From positions 6,687 through 70,686 of the forward strand of contig CAZBBX010000006.1 in the NCBI GenBank assembly GCA_964490325.1: DNA of 64,000 bases, read 5' to 3'. Under the pieces are notes generated by a model. The model saw nothing but the letters and a program-made list of their open reading frames with translations. It made no database searches and had not been told where the DNA came from. The position numbers and the translations under genes are program-made. This stretch comes from DAOPJM01 sp964490325. Lineage in GTDB: Bacteria; Bacillota; Clostridia; Christensenellales; CAG-138. Of this stretch, positions 51,871-60,399 are shown piece by piece (the stretch's first letter is position 1; every line of letters begins with the position of its first letter).

Positions 51871-53001
51871 TTGGCAGATAAAAGAGATTATTACGAAGTC
51901 TTGGGCGTCAACAAAAGCGCGTCTGCAGACGAGATAAAGAGCGCGTTTCGGCGGCAGGCCAAGACCTGTCACCCCGATCTGAATCCGGGCGACAAAGCAA
52001 AGGAAGCGGAGTTCAAGGAGCTCAACGAGGCCTATGAGGTCTTGTCCGATCCCGACAAGCGCGCAAAGTACGATCAGTTCGGCCACGCGGCCTTTGATCA
52101 AACGGCGGGGGCGGGCGGGAACCCCTTCACCGGCGCAGGCTTTGACTTTGGCGACCTTGGCGACATCTTCGGCTCCTTCTTTGGCGGCGGAGCAAGCGGC
52201 GGCAGCACGCGGCAGAGCGGTCCGCAGACGGGCGACGATCTGCGCTACAACCTGACCTTGAGCTTTGAGGAGGCCGCGTTTGGTGCGACCAAGGAGCTTG
52301 TCGTTCCCCGTGAGGAGCAATGCGAGACCTGCGGCGGCACGGGTGCAAAGCCCGGTACGCAGCCAGAACGCTGCTCGGTCTGCGGCGGCACGGGTCAGAT
52401 CCATGTGCGGCAGAACACCATGTTGGGGAGCTTTTCCTCCTCACGTCCCTGCTCGAACTGTCGCGGAACGGGCAAGATCATCAAGGAGCCCTGCCCCGAC
52501 TGCAAAGGAAAGGGAAGGGTACGCAAGAATACCCGCCTGAACCTGAAGGTGCCAGCGGGCATCAACGACGGGCAGACCATCAACATGCGCGGAGAGGGCG
52601 AGGCAGGCTTCAAGGGCGGTCCGAGAGGCAACCTGTACGTCACCATATCGGTGCGGCAAAGCCGTCAGTTTGAGCGCAGAGGCTTTGACCTGCTGCTGCT
52701 GCTGAACATTCCGTTCACTACGGCGGCGTTGGGCGGGGAGATCACCGTGCCCACCCTGCGGGAACCCGTGCGCTATAACGTGCCTGCAGGTACGCAAAAC
52801 GGAACCACGTTCCGTCTGCGGGAGCAGGGCGTTCCGCGTCTGAACGCGCAGGGCAGCGGCGATCTGTTGGTCACGGTCAATGTAGAGGTACCCAAGCGCT
52901 TGACGGAGGAGCAACGTGAACTGCTTACAAGGCTTGCGGAGACGCAGGGCGATGCGCAGTCGCGCACGAACGGCTCCAAGAAGGGCTTCTTCCGAAAGTA
53001 A
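51871..53001 (+). CDS. dnaJ: Chaperone DnaJ (Hsp40)
   Basis: This 376-residue type I DnaJ has a J domain with HPD at residues 34-36, a Gly/Phe-rich region (about 68-115), four CxxCxGxG zinc repeats (CETCGGTG, CSVCGGTG, CSNCRGTG, CPDCKGKG) and a C-terminal substrate domain. It starts with TTG at 51871 (LADKRDYYEVLG) after GTGAGGGGA; no ATG is available. The rare start and the hairpin before it suggest lower output than DnaK. It ends 6 bases before the convergent methyltransferase stop, with no terminator visible. Confidence 0.96.
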   Translation: MADKRDYYEVLGVNKSASADEIKSAFRRQAKTCHPDLNPGDKAKEAEFKELNEAYEVLSDPDKRAKYDQFGHAAFDQTAGAGGNPFTGAGFDFGDLGDIFGSFFGGGASGGSTRQSGPQTGDDLRYNLTLSFEEAAFGATKELVVPREEQCETCGGTGAKPGTQPERCSVCGGTGQIHVRQNTMLGSFSSSRPCSNCRGTGKIIKEPCPDCKGKGRVRKNTRLNLKVPAGINDGQTINMRGEGEAGFKGGPRGNLYVTISVRQSRQFERRGFDLLLLLNIPFTTAALGGEITVPTLREPVRYNVPAGTQNGTTFRLREQGVPRLNAQGSGDLLVTVNVEVPKRLTEEQRELLTRLAETQGDAQSRTNGSKKGFFRK

Positions 53002-53007
53002 GAAGCG

Positions 53008-54228
53008 TCAGGACGGATCCAATGAACAGTAGATACGGCGTCCAAAGGCGTCGACCAACTGTAATGCAGCTTTCTCCGTTGGAGGGAGCTGCATTTTTAT
53101 GGGCGCTTTGGGGCTGCAGTTCACGGCAAGCGGCGTAAAGACCTTGTCCACAACGGATCCAACCGCAGCATACACGATGCAAAGCTCCTTGCCGTCGAGT
53201 GTGGCACTGTCCACTTGTACGCTGCGCTGTCCGCGCTTGACGGGATAGGAGAGCTTGAGCTTTGCCTTGCAGGGGTCGGCGGGGTAGGCAATGGAGAATA
53301 CGCCGTCGTCCTTTTTGTCGTTGAGCAGGGTCGGCGTCGCAGCGGCCTGCTCGATGAGCCTGCGCCGCAGCATGGTCGCCGCCACGGGGCAGCTGTCCGT
53401 CACAAGGAAGCGCCGCCCAAGCGCAGCGGCCACAACGGCGGTCGTTCCGCTGCCTGAGAACAGATCTAAAACAAGATCCCCCGGTCGGGAGGAAGCGGAG
53501 AGGATGCGCTTCAAGAGCGCCTCGGGCTTCTGTGTGGCATAGCCCAAGCGTTCGCGATCCTTCTGCTGCAGATGCTCAATGTCGTTCCACACGTCGGAAG
53601 GATAGACGAGGTCGTCCTCGTAATACACATAGGTCTTGCTGCCCGAACGGATTGAGTATGCCACGCGGCCGCGTTCATCGATAAAGCGCTTCATGTGATT
53701 GCGGCGTTCGGGACCACGCGGCAGGCCTACGGAGCGAATGTCAAAGTAGACCTGACGGCTCTTGCGGTAGAAGAGGATGGTGTCGTGCTTGCGCGGGAAA
53801 TAGCGCGTGCTGCGCCCACCCGACTTGTACGCCCAAATGATCTCGTTCATAAAGTTGGAGGCGCCAAACAGCTCGTCCAGCAGCAGACGAAGCTGCGCGC
53901 TGAAGCGATAATCCACATGCAGGTACAACGAGCCGTCGTTTGTCAACAGCTCATGGCAGGCCGTCAGGATCGTTCGCATCCAACTAAGGTATTCATCGGG
54001 GCCGCGCTTGTCGTCATACAGCGGGATCTTCACCGCTTCCTTGCCGTGCCCCACACGCATGGTGAAGCTGTCGCCCGTACCGAAGGGCGGATCCAAATAG
54101 ATGAGCGTCACCTTACCCCGCAGCTCCGAAACCAAGGCAGGCAAAATATTTTCGCAGCGATCCAGTATAAACTTGCCCTCACCCGCGTGGGAATGTTGTT
54201 CCTCTATACAATCATACCGCATATCCAT
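53008..54228 (-). CDS. Orphan DNA methyltransferase, N4/N6 amino type
   Basis: This 406-residue enzyme has the catalytic motif IV DPPFGTG (D46-P47-P48-F49) before the S-adenosylmethionine motif I (LDLFSGSGTT, F257 onward), the order of beta-class amino methyltransferases. Between them TATQKPEALLKRIL-like residues (about 230-243) form the usual motif X region. A C-terminal extension of about 120 residues is not typical and may be a target-recognition or unrelated domain. No restriction endonuclease or specificity gene is nearby, so it is probably a regulatory or orphan methylase. A second ATG two codons downstream has better ribosome spacing. Confidence 0.88.
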   Translation of the reverse strand: MDMRYDCIEEQHSHAGEGKFILDRCENILPALVSELRGKVTLIYLDPPFGTGDSFTMRVGHGKEAVKIPLYDDKRGPDEYLSWMRTILTACHELLTNDGSLYLHVDYRFSAQLRLLLDELFGASNFMNEIIWAYKSGGRSTRYFPRKHDTILFYRKSRQVYFDIRSVGLPRGPERRNHMKRFIDERGRVAYSIRSGSKTYVYYEDDLVYPSDVWNDIEHLQQKDRERLGYATQKPEALLKRILSASSRPGDLVLDLFSGSGTTAVVAAALGRRFLVTDSCPVAATMLRRRLIEQAAATPTLLNDKKDDGVFSIAYPADPCKAKLKLSYPVKRGQRSVQVDSATLDGKELCIVYAAVGSVVDKVFTPLAVNCSPKAPIKMQLPPTEKAALQLVDAFGRRIYCSLDPS

Positions 54229-54372
54229 ACCCCCGATCCTGTTCCGTCCCTATCCATTCTACAGGAGAAATGCTATTAATTCAAGCGCTTTTGCAAAGCA
54301 AACATTTTTTGCCCTATCCACAAAAATATAGCAGGCGGCAACGAACAAACTGTCAAGACCCGTAGGCAATGC

Positions 54373-54401
54373 TTGACGTTTTTCCCGATCCGTGCTTAAA
54401 T
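54373..54401 (+). promoter_or_regulatory. Promoter of the aldo/keto reductase gene
   Basis: TTGACG (54373-54378) and TTAAAT (54396-54401) have a 17-base spacer, 35 bases before the start. Confidence 0.6.
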
Positions 54402-54436
54402 ATACATAAGAAATTTAGTGGATCAGGAGGCACAGT

Positions 54437-55549
54437 ATGACAGAGCCTAAGCAAAAATTGGGGTTTGGCGCTATGCGTTTGCCGCTGCTGGCGGATCGTT
54501 CCATCGACATGACCGAGTTTACACGCATGGTCGACAGCTTCATGGAACGCGGTTTTAACTATTTTGACACCGCATACCCCTATCACGGCGGTAAGTCCGA
54601 GACCGCCCTATGTGAAGCGCTGGCGAAGCGCTATCCGCGGGAAAGCTACCTGCTTGCGGACAAGCTGTCCGTTTGGTGCATCCATACGCCCGAGGATCTG
54701 CCCAAAATGATCGAGAAGCAGCTTATCAACACGGGTGCAGGATACTTTGACAACTACCTCGTCCATTCGCTGACAAAGGAGAATATCACCCACTGCGACG
54801 AGCTGGGTGTTTGGGACTTTGTTCGCGGCCTGAAGGCGGCGGGAAAGATCCGGCACTGGGGCTTTTCCTTCCACGATACGCCCGAGGTATTGGACGCGTT
54901 GCTCGATCGTTTCCCCGATGCGGAGTTTGTGCAGCTGCAGATCAACTATGCCGATTGGGATGCGACAAACGTGCAGGCACGCCGCTGCTACGAAACGGCA
55001 AGAGCGCACGGGAAACCCGTCATCATCATGGAGCCCGTCAAAGGCGGAACGCTTGCAAAGCTGCCCGATGCTGCGGAGGCGATCCTGCATGCACGGGACG
55101 CAGCTGCTTCCATGGCATCCTTTGCACTGCGCTGGTGTGCGGCCCTGGAGGGCGTCTATGCCGTTTTGTCGGGCATGAGCAGCTTAGAGCAGGTGGAGGA
55201 CAATACGAGCGTCTTTGCGGCGCACAAGCCCTTTACGGACGCAGATCGGCAGGCTGTGGATCAAGCGCTTGCAGAGATGAACAAGACCCCGCTCGTGCCG
55301 TGTACGGGCTGCCGCTACTGTGTGGAGGGCTGCCCTGCAAAGATCCTCATCCCGGATCTGATGGAGTGGTGGAACGAGTATCTGCGCTTTCAAAACCTTA
55401 CCGCCTCTAAAAATTCTTACGTCTGGTCGAAGGGGGAAGGGGGAGCGCCTTCCGACTGCCTAAGCTGCGGCGCCTGTGAGCAGATCTGTCCGCAGCATCT
55501 GCCCATTCCGTCCCTGCTCCAGCAGATGCGGAGCGTGACGGATCGATAA
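54437..55549 (+). CDS. Aldo/keto reductase with C-terminal 4Fe-4S domain
   Basis: This 370-residue protein is an aldo/keto reductase barrel with tetrad D44, Y49, K76 and H110 (FDTAYPYHGG, ADKLS, YLVHS). It is followed by a ferredoxin-type region with CTGCRYCVEGCP (about 290) and CLSCGACEQICP (about 345). Such iron-sulfur fused reductases are common in anaerobes and may couple ferredoxin to carbonyl reduction, but substrates are unknown. AGGAGG stands before the ATG. It is a single-gene unit. Confidence 0.92.
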   Translation: MTEPKQKLGFGAMRLPLLADRSIDMTEFTRMVDSFMERGFNYFDTAYPYHGGKSETALCEALAKRYPRESYLLADKLSVWCIHTPEDLPKMIEKQLINTGAGYFDNYLVHSLTKENITHCDELGVWDFVRGLKAAGKIRHWGFSFHDTPEVLDALLDRFPDAEFVQLQINYADWDATNVQARRCYETARAHGKPVIIMEPVKGGTLAKLPDAAEAILHARDAAASMASFALRWCAALEGVYAVLSGMSSLEQVEDNTSVFAAHKPFTDADRQAVDQALAEMNKTPLVPCTGCRYCVEGCPAKILIPDLMEWWNEYLRFQNLTASKNSYVWSKGEGGAPSDCLSCGACEQICPQHLPIPSLLQQMRSVTDR

Positions 55550-55600
55550 AACAAAACCACCCCTTGCAGCAAAGCAGCAGGGGGCGGATATAAAGACTTA

Positions 55601-55631
55601 CAGCGGCGCTTCGGTGCCGCTATTCTTATTG
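55601..55631. terminator. Bidirectional terminator between convergent genes
   Basis: AGCGGC (55602-55607) and GCCGCT (55616-55621) with loop GCTTCGGT are followed by ATTCTTATT. A second CCCC/GGGG hairpin precedes it at about 55559-55584. Confidence 0.65.
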
Positions 55632-55632
55632 C

Positions 55633-56460
55633 TCAGTCCTGCACAACGGCGATCTCTTTTCCGTCGCAATGCAGATGGACGCGGCCGTAACGCGTTTCCA
55701 ACGTGTTCGCATCGATCAGGGAAAGAGCGTTCAACAGCTCATCGGAAGCGGGATTCTTGTTAGAATCCGTGATGATGGCATAACCGGGCAGGCCGTAGGC
55801 GATCAGTTCAAAGCTGCACGCGTCCCATTCGCCATGATGCGGGATCTTCATCACATCGGCTGTCAAATTGTAATTTCCGTAGCACAGCGCGTTCAGCCAT
55901 GCGCCCTCCGCATCGCCCAAGAAAAGAAAGCTGCGCTCACCATACTCCATGCGAAACACCAATGACAGCGCATTGTCGTTCTTTCCGTCATAGGCAAGGG
56001 TGGACGGCCAAAATGAGAAGCGCGCTTCCCCAAGGGTCAGCTCTGTGTCGGCACTGACGCGGACAAGCTTTGCCCCGTTTGTCGCAAAGGCATCCATCAT
56101 CGTGCGATAGCGCTTGCTGTCGCGCTCATAATCAGGCAGATAGATGGTGTCGATGGGGAGCAAATCGGCAACAGCATCTGCCGAGCCGATGTGATCCTTG
56201 TCAAAATGCGTGATGATAAGCAGATCTAATTTTTCCACACCGAGGGCGGCCAATTCGCTTGTGATCTCATCGGCGTCATCCTCCTCGCCTGCATCGATCA
56301 ACACGCTGCGGCCGTCTATGAGCAGCAGCAGGCTGTCGGCCTGACCGATCGAAAACGCATACAGATCCAAGCTGCGCTTGACCTCTGCCGAGGGTCGGCA
56401 GGAGCAAGCGCAAGAGAAGCAAAGTATACAGCAGAGGAGCCACAAAGCACAGCGTTTCAT
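55633..56460 (-). CDS. ComEC-like metallo-beta-lactamase-fold lipoprotein
   Basis: This 275-residue protein has a cysteine-rich hydrophobic signal (MKRCALWLLCCILCFSCACS), probably lipid-modified. The metallo-beta-lactamase fold follows, with THFDKDHIGS as the zinc HxxxDH motif, FLGDAEG and IPHHGEWDA. It resembles the detached extracellular nuclease-like domain of the competence protein ComEC. The role could be DNA processing outside the membrane or phosphoesterase activity. The start is uncertain: ATG at 56460 with AAGGG too close, or GTG at 56475. It is divergent from SOS-controlled dinB. Confidence 0.85.
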   Translation of the reverse strand: MKRCALWLLCCILCFSCACSCRPSAEVKRSLDLYAFSIGQADSLLLLIDGRSVLIDAGEEDDADEITSELAALGVEKLDLLIITHFDKDHIGSADAVADLLPIDTIYLPDYERDSKRYRTMMDAFATNGAKLVRVSADTELTLGEARFSFWPSTLAYDGKNDNALSLVFRMEYGERSFLFLGDAEGAWLNALCYGNYNLTADVMKIPHHGEWDACSFELIAYGLPGYAIITDSNKNPASDELLNALSLIDANTLETRYGRVHLHCDGKEIAVVQD

Positions 56461-56488
56461 GCCCTTAGTATGCACGAGTTTCTTTGTC

Positions 56489-56516
56489 TTGACAAGTTAA
56501 GTTTTTGTGATATACT
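56489..56516 (+). promoter_or_regulatory. Promoter of dinB
   Basis: TTGACA (56489-56494) and TATACT (56511-56516) are 16 bases apart, just before the LexA box. Confidence 0.8.
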
Positions 56517-56521
56517 TAATG

Positions 56522-56535
56522 CGAACATTAGTTCG
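56522..56535 (+). promoter_or_regulatory. LexA (SOS) operator of dinB
   Basis: CGAACATTAGTTCG is a perfect palindrome of the Firmicutes SOS-box type CGAAC-N4-GTTCG. It covers the expected transcript start of dinB, so LexA should repress it until DNA damage. Confidence 0.93.
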
Positions 56536-56561
56536 TATCAAGTATAAAGGAGCGTCTGCGT

Positions 56562-57818
56562 ATGGAACGGCGCATTCTGCATGTAGATTTTAACGGCTTT
56601 TATGCCTCGGTGGAATGTCTGTTGGATCCCGCGCTGCGTTCCCATCCCGTTGCAGTAGCTGGCGATCCCGAAAGGCGGCACGGCATCATCCTTGCCAAGA
56701 ACGAGCTTGCCAAGGCGTATAAGGTCAAGACGGGGGAGGCGATCTGGCAGGCCAAGGAAAAATGCCCCGATCTGGTGGTCGTAAAGCCGCACTTTGAGGA
56801 ATACGTCAAGTTTTCGCGCTTGGGACGGGAATTGTACGGGGAGTATTCGGATCGGGTAGAGGCCTTTGGTCTGGACGAAAACTGGATCGATCTGACGGGG
56901 CGAGCCTACTCTTGGGAGGAGACCTACGCCTTGGCGCAGGAGATACGGCAGCGCGTCAAGGACGAGCTGGGCATCACCGTCTCCGTAGGCGCAGCCGACA
57001 ACAAGATCTTCGCCAAGTTAGGCAGCGACTTAAAAAAGCCGGATGCGGTCACGCTGATCACCCCGGCCTCTGTGGAGCGGCTGGTATGGACGCTGCCCGT
57101 GGGGGAGCTTCTGTATGTCGGTCCCGCAACGCAGTCGAAGCTGCTGCGCTGCGGCATTGCGACCATAGGGGATCTGGCGCGTGCAAACGTCGAGTTCCTG
57201 CGCGCGAAGCTTGGCAAAGGCGGCGTCACCCTGCATGTCTTTGCAAATGGCCAGGATGTGTCCGAGGTGGCGCAGAGCGATTGGCGCGCCGACATCAAAA
57301 GCGTAGGAAACGGCGTGACGGCGCCGCGGGATCTTGTTGATAACGAGGACGTGAAGCTGACGCTCATGATGCTGTGCGAAAGCGTGGCTACGCGGCTGCG
57401 CGAGCATGGCTTCCGTGCTCGTACCTTGCAGCTTGGAGTGCGTGACACGGGACTGTATTCCTTTGTACGCCAAAGAAAGCTGGAAAAGCCCAGCTGCCTT
57501 GCGGGGGAGCTTTTGCCTGCCGCCATGGGGCTGTTTTGCCGCTGCTATCCTTGGCAGACGCCTGTGCGCAGCCTTACGGTAAGCGCAAGCGAGCTGATAC
57601 CCGACAATGCGCCGCAGCAGCTCAGCCTGTTCGGCGAGGAGACGGAGCGCATACGCTTTGAGAAAGCTGAGCGCACTGTGGACGAGATACGAAGCCGTTT
57701 CGGCTACGCCTCGGTGCTGCGCGGCCGCATGCTCAGCGACAGGCGCATAGGCCTAATGAACCCACGGGAGGAGCATACCATCCACCCCGTGGGGTATCGC
57801 GTAGGGGAGCAGCGTTGA
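56562..57818 (+). CDS. dinB: DNA polymerase IV (Y family), SOS-regulated
   Basis: This 418-residue translesion polymerase has catalytic D9 (HVDFNGFYASVE) and D105-E106 (GLDENWIDLT), thumb and little-finger domains, and a canonical beta-clamp motif QLSLF at residues 353-357. The middle motif differs from the common SIDE form. AAAGGAG precedes the ATG. A LexA box and a good promoter lie directly upstream, so it is induced by DNA damage. A small gene of unknown function follows after 24 bases and is probably cotranscribed. Confidence 0.96.
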   Translation: MERRILHVDFNGFYASVECLLDPALRSHPVAVAGDPERRHGIILAKNELAKAYKVKTGEAIWQAKEKCPDLVVVKPHFEEYVKFSRLGRELYGEYSDRVEAFGLDENWIDLTGRAYSWEETYALAQEIRQRVKDELGITVSVGAADNKIFAKLGSDLKKPDAVTLITPASVERLVWTLPVGELLYVGPATQSKLLRCGIATIGDLARANVEFLRAKLGKGGVTLHVFANGQDVSEVAQSDWRADIKSVGNGVTAPRDLVDNEDVKLTLMMLCESVATRLREHGFRARTLQLGVRDTGLYSFVRQRKLEKPSCLAGELLPAAMGLFCRCYPWQTPVRSLTVSASELIPDNAPQQLSLFGEETERIRFEKAERTVDEIRSRFGYASVLRGRMLSDRRIGLMNPREEHTIHPVGYRVGEQR

Positions 57819-57842
57819 TCGAAGGAAGGAGCATATGAAAGG

Positions 57843-58127
57843 ATGAAGCAATATGTGGCGGTGGAGTCGCTCACCGATGAAGCGGGGCAGGTGCGCCCCA
57901 CCTGCGTTCGTTGGGAGGATGGGCGGCGCTTTGAGATCCAAGCGGTACTGGATGTTCGCCGTGCGGCAAGCCTGAAAGCAGGCGGCACAGGGCTGCGCTA
58001 CCTTTGTCAGATCGGCGGCCGCACGACCTTTTTATACTATGAGGATCCCAAGTGGTTCGTGGACGCCTTGGGCGCGGACGAAAAAAAGACCGCTGCGGCA
58101 TCAAGGGATGCGGAGCGGTCGTTGTGA
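57843..58127 (+). CDS. Small conserved protein downstream of dinB
   Basis: This 94-residue protein has a predicted beta-rich core: WEDGRRFEIQAVLDVRRAAS, a Gly-rich turn, YLCQIGGRTTFLYYED. From memory, similar small proteins follow dinB in other clostridia, but no function is known to me. A role in SOS-linked mutagenesis is inferred only from position. The last codons are embedded in a hairpin that terminates the opposite-strand vanW-like gene, so the final ten or so residues may be under little protein-level constraint. Confidence 0.7.
   Translation: MKQYVAVESLTDEAGQVRPTCVRWEDGRRFEIQAVLDVRRAASLKAGGTGLRYLCQIGGRTTFLYYEDPKWFVDALGADEKKTAAASRDAERSL
58081..58120 (-). terminator. Terminator of the VanW gene, inside the 3' end of a plus-strand gene
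   Basis: On the minus strand GACCGCT and AGCGGTC pair (58120-58114 with 58094-58088), extended by CGCATCC/GGATGCG-like pairs, and are followed by seven T. It lies 20 bases after the VanW stop. Confidence 0.85.
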
Positions 58128-58139
58128 GCTTACTGTGCC

Positions 58140-59774
58140 TTAGGGCTCGGGCGTGGTGATGGGCTCGGTCGTCTGATATGGCGGAGCCGTGGGTGTATCG
58201 GGCGTGGGCGTTGAAACGGGGGAGCTTGCCTCTGCCGTAGCAGAAGGAGAGGCTGATGCGCCGGTACCGCGCAGGATGACGCGTGGGTACATCTTGTAGG
58301 TGGATGTGCTCAGCGCTTCCTCCTTGACCATCTTGCCATCCTTGTAGTACTGCTTGTAGGATTTATAGATGTAACCTGTGCAGCCCTCGTACGTTTCCTC
58401 CTCGTACCCTGCGGGCAGTGTGGGATCGTCCTCATAGGTGGTGGTGATCTTGGTAGTGGACACCTTTTCGACGCGAATGTCGATCTTGTCGTACTCATCC
58501 GTGGCAAAGGGCAGGCCATAGATCTCCATCGTCAGATAGTTGCTCACATAGTAGCAAATGATGATGATGTTGCCTTGGGTGTTGTTCTTGAATTTAAAAT
58601 CGATCAGATTGCCGACCGAATTGATCGTTGCGTCACGACCCTTGGGTACATAACCAACCGGCATGGAGTGGTTGGTACGGCTGACGATCTCAAGATCTGC
58701 CAGCACGGTCGCGTTATACAGGGTGCTGGACAGCTGGCACACGCCGCCGCCGGGCTGATCCTCGTGGGAGCCTGCAACGTAAGCGGGAGCGTCCTTCCAG
58801 CCGTTGGCCTTGGTACGCGTTCCAAGCGTATCGTTTGCAGAGAAGGTCTCGCCGGGCTTCAAAACGGTTCCGTTGATGATGTTGCAGCCCTTGTTGACGT
58901 TGTACTTGCGGTTGCTGGAGCCGGACACCTTTGTTTTATACGAAGCGCGCAGGCCGTACAGCTGCTTAAGGTCGTCCACGCTCACGGTGGATGCAACACT
59001 TGTCACGGCTGCGGTTAGCGTCTCGCCTGCAGAAAAGTCAGCAGCAACAAGAGCGGTCACCAGCGCCTGCTGATCAAGGGCGTAACCGTCGTTTCCATCC
59101 AGATACTGAATGCTGTGATTGTCCTTATCGACACTGATGGTTGCGTCTGTCGCGGCTTTATCGATCGTTGCTGCTAAGGAAGAGACATAGCTTGTCGCCG
59201 CTTCCTCGGAGACGCTCAGCGTTACATTGAAATTGCGTCCGTTTGTTGCAATGTCGTTGACGAGAGCCATGACCGTATCATATCCCTCGTCCGTACGCGC
59301 CAATGCAAAGGCCTCCTCGATAACGGCGTCCAGATCGCTCGTAAGTGAAACATCCTTTGTATGGATCGTGTATTCGCTTGCAGGCGGGTTTTCGCCCTCG
59401 GTGGGAAGTCCGCTGACTTGAAGCGTTATGGCGCCGTTTGCAGTTGTGTTGTCGATCTGTGACTGAACGGCAGCCTTTGCTTCCTCCTTGGTCATGCCGC
59501 CCACATTGACGGCGTCGATGCTGACGCCTTCCAGCATCGTAGTACGCGAAAGGATGGCGGAAAGCTCTTCTTGCTGCTTTGCCGTTTCATCGTTGGGATC
59601 CGGCGTGGCCACATCGATGGTCACGGCAGCGGTAGGCGCGGTCGAATCGCCGGAAGGGAGCGCACCCTTGTCGGCAAGAATGACCAACACTATGACAGCG
59701 ACAGCGATGAGGACCACTGCGCTTATGCCACCTATGAGAAAGCCTTTTTTTTGTTTGTCCGCTAAACGGCTCAT
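58140..59774 (-). CDS. VanW-family membrane-anchored wall protein
   Basis: This 544-residue protein has a short basic cytoplasmic N-terminus, one membrane helix (about 12-34), a peptidoglycan-binding-4-like region (about 75-270), the VanW domain with the signature QPGGGVCQLSSTLYNA (about 345-360), a G5-like segment, and a Ser/Thr/Pro-rich C-terminal tail. VanW proteins are widespread in Firmicutes with unknown, probably cell-wall, function; no vancomycin-resistance genes are nearby. GGAGG stands before the ATG. A strong terminator follows. Confidence 0.9.
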   Translation of the reverse strand: MSRLADKQKKGFLIGGISAVVLIAVAVIVLVILADKGALPSGDSTAPTAAVTIDVATPDPNDETAKQQEELSAILSRTTMLEGVSIDAVNVGGMTKEEAKAAVQSQIDNTTANGAITLQVSGLPTEGENPPASEYTIHTKDVSLTSDLDAVIEEAFALARTDEGYDTVMALVNDIATNGRNFNVTLSVSEEAATSYVSSLAATIDKAATDATISVDKDNHSIQYLDGNDGYALDQQALVTALVAADFSAGETLTAAVTSVASTVSVDDLKQLYGLRASYKTKVSGSSNRKYNVNKGCNIINGTVLKPGETFSANDTLGTRTKANGWKDAPAYVAGSHEDQPGGGVCQLSSTLYNATVLADLEIVSRTNHSMPVGYVPKGRDATINSVGNLIDFKFKNNTQGNIIIICYYVSNYLTMEIYGLPFATDEYDKIDIRVEKVSTTKITTTYEDDPTLPAGYEEETYEGCTGYIYKSYKQYYKDGKMVKEEALSTSTYKMYPRVILRGTGASASPSATAEASSPVSTPTPDTPTAPPYQTTEPITTPEP

Positions 59775-59901
59775 GCTTTACCTCCACAGACTGATACTGC
59801 CATTGTACTAGAAATTTTCGCAAATGCCATAGCTTTTAATGAGCTTTTATAATAAAGTTACAATTTTTACGAAAGACGGATACAGCGATTCCGATTTATG
59901 G

Positions 59902-59914
59902 TATACTGTTCGCA
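59902..59914 (+). promoter_or_regulatory. -10 box directly before the recX start, leaderless candidate
   Basis: TATACT (59902-59907) ends 6 bases before the ATG at 59914. There is no ribosome site, and the -35 (GATACA, 59879-59884) is weak at 17-base spacing. Confidence 0.5.
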
Positions 59915-60399
59915 TGGTTACGGAAGCAAGGGACAAAAGCGCTTTGGATGATGCGCTGCGCTATCTTGGCGCAAGCGCCCGAACGGAGCAGGAGATACGC
60001 GACAGGCTCCAGCAGAAGGAGCATGACCCGTCACAGATCGACGAATGCATTGAGCGCCTCAAGGAACTGGCGCTTATAGACGATGCCGCCTATGCCGAAG
60101 AATTCGTTGCTTCGCGTCTTCGGTCAAAGCCTCTGAGCCGCTTGCAGCTTTACAGGCAGCTTTGTGCGCATAAGTTGGACAAGGAACTCATCCAAGCGGC
60201 GCTTGACAGCCTCGATGAGGATACGGAGCAACAAAATGCTTTGGAATTTGCCGAAAAGCTGGAGCGCCAGCTTATAAACTATCCTTTGGAACAGCGCAGG
60301 CGGCGCATCGGACAGCGCTTGCAGGCACGGGGCTTTCGTGCAGAGGCCATCGCAAGCGCCCTAAACGCCTTGGGCAGGGAGGCAGAGGAGGAGCTATGA
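59914..60399 (+). CDS. recX: Regulatory protein RecX
   Basis: This protein of 161 residues is RecX, which binds and limits RecA filaments. It shows the family pattern ALRYLGASARTEQEIRDRL, LKELALIDDAAYAEEFV and, near the end, RRIGQRLQARGF, in the three-helix repeats typical of RecX. I prefer the ATG at 59914; a longer frame begins at 59839, but its extra 25 residues do not look like RecX and also lack a ribosome site. The next start overlaps its stop (ATGA). Confidence 0.85.
   Translation: MVTEARDKSALDDALRYLGASARTEQEIRDRLQQKEHDPSQIDECIERLKELALIDDAAYAEEFVASRLRSKPLSRLQLYRQLCAHKLDKELIQAALDSLDEDTEQQNALEFAEKLERQLINYPLEQRRRRIGQRLQARGFRAEAIASALNALGREAEEEL

Noticed and set aside
58140..59774. A vancomycin-resistance gene because of the VanW domain
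   Set aside because: VanW proteins are common in Firmicutes without resistance, and no vanH, vanA or vanX genes are present.
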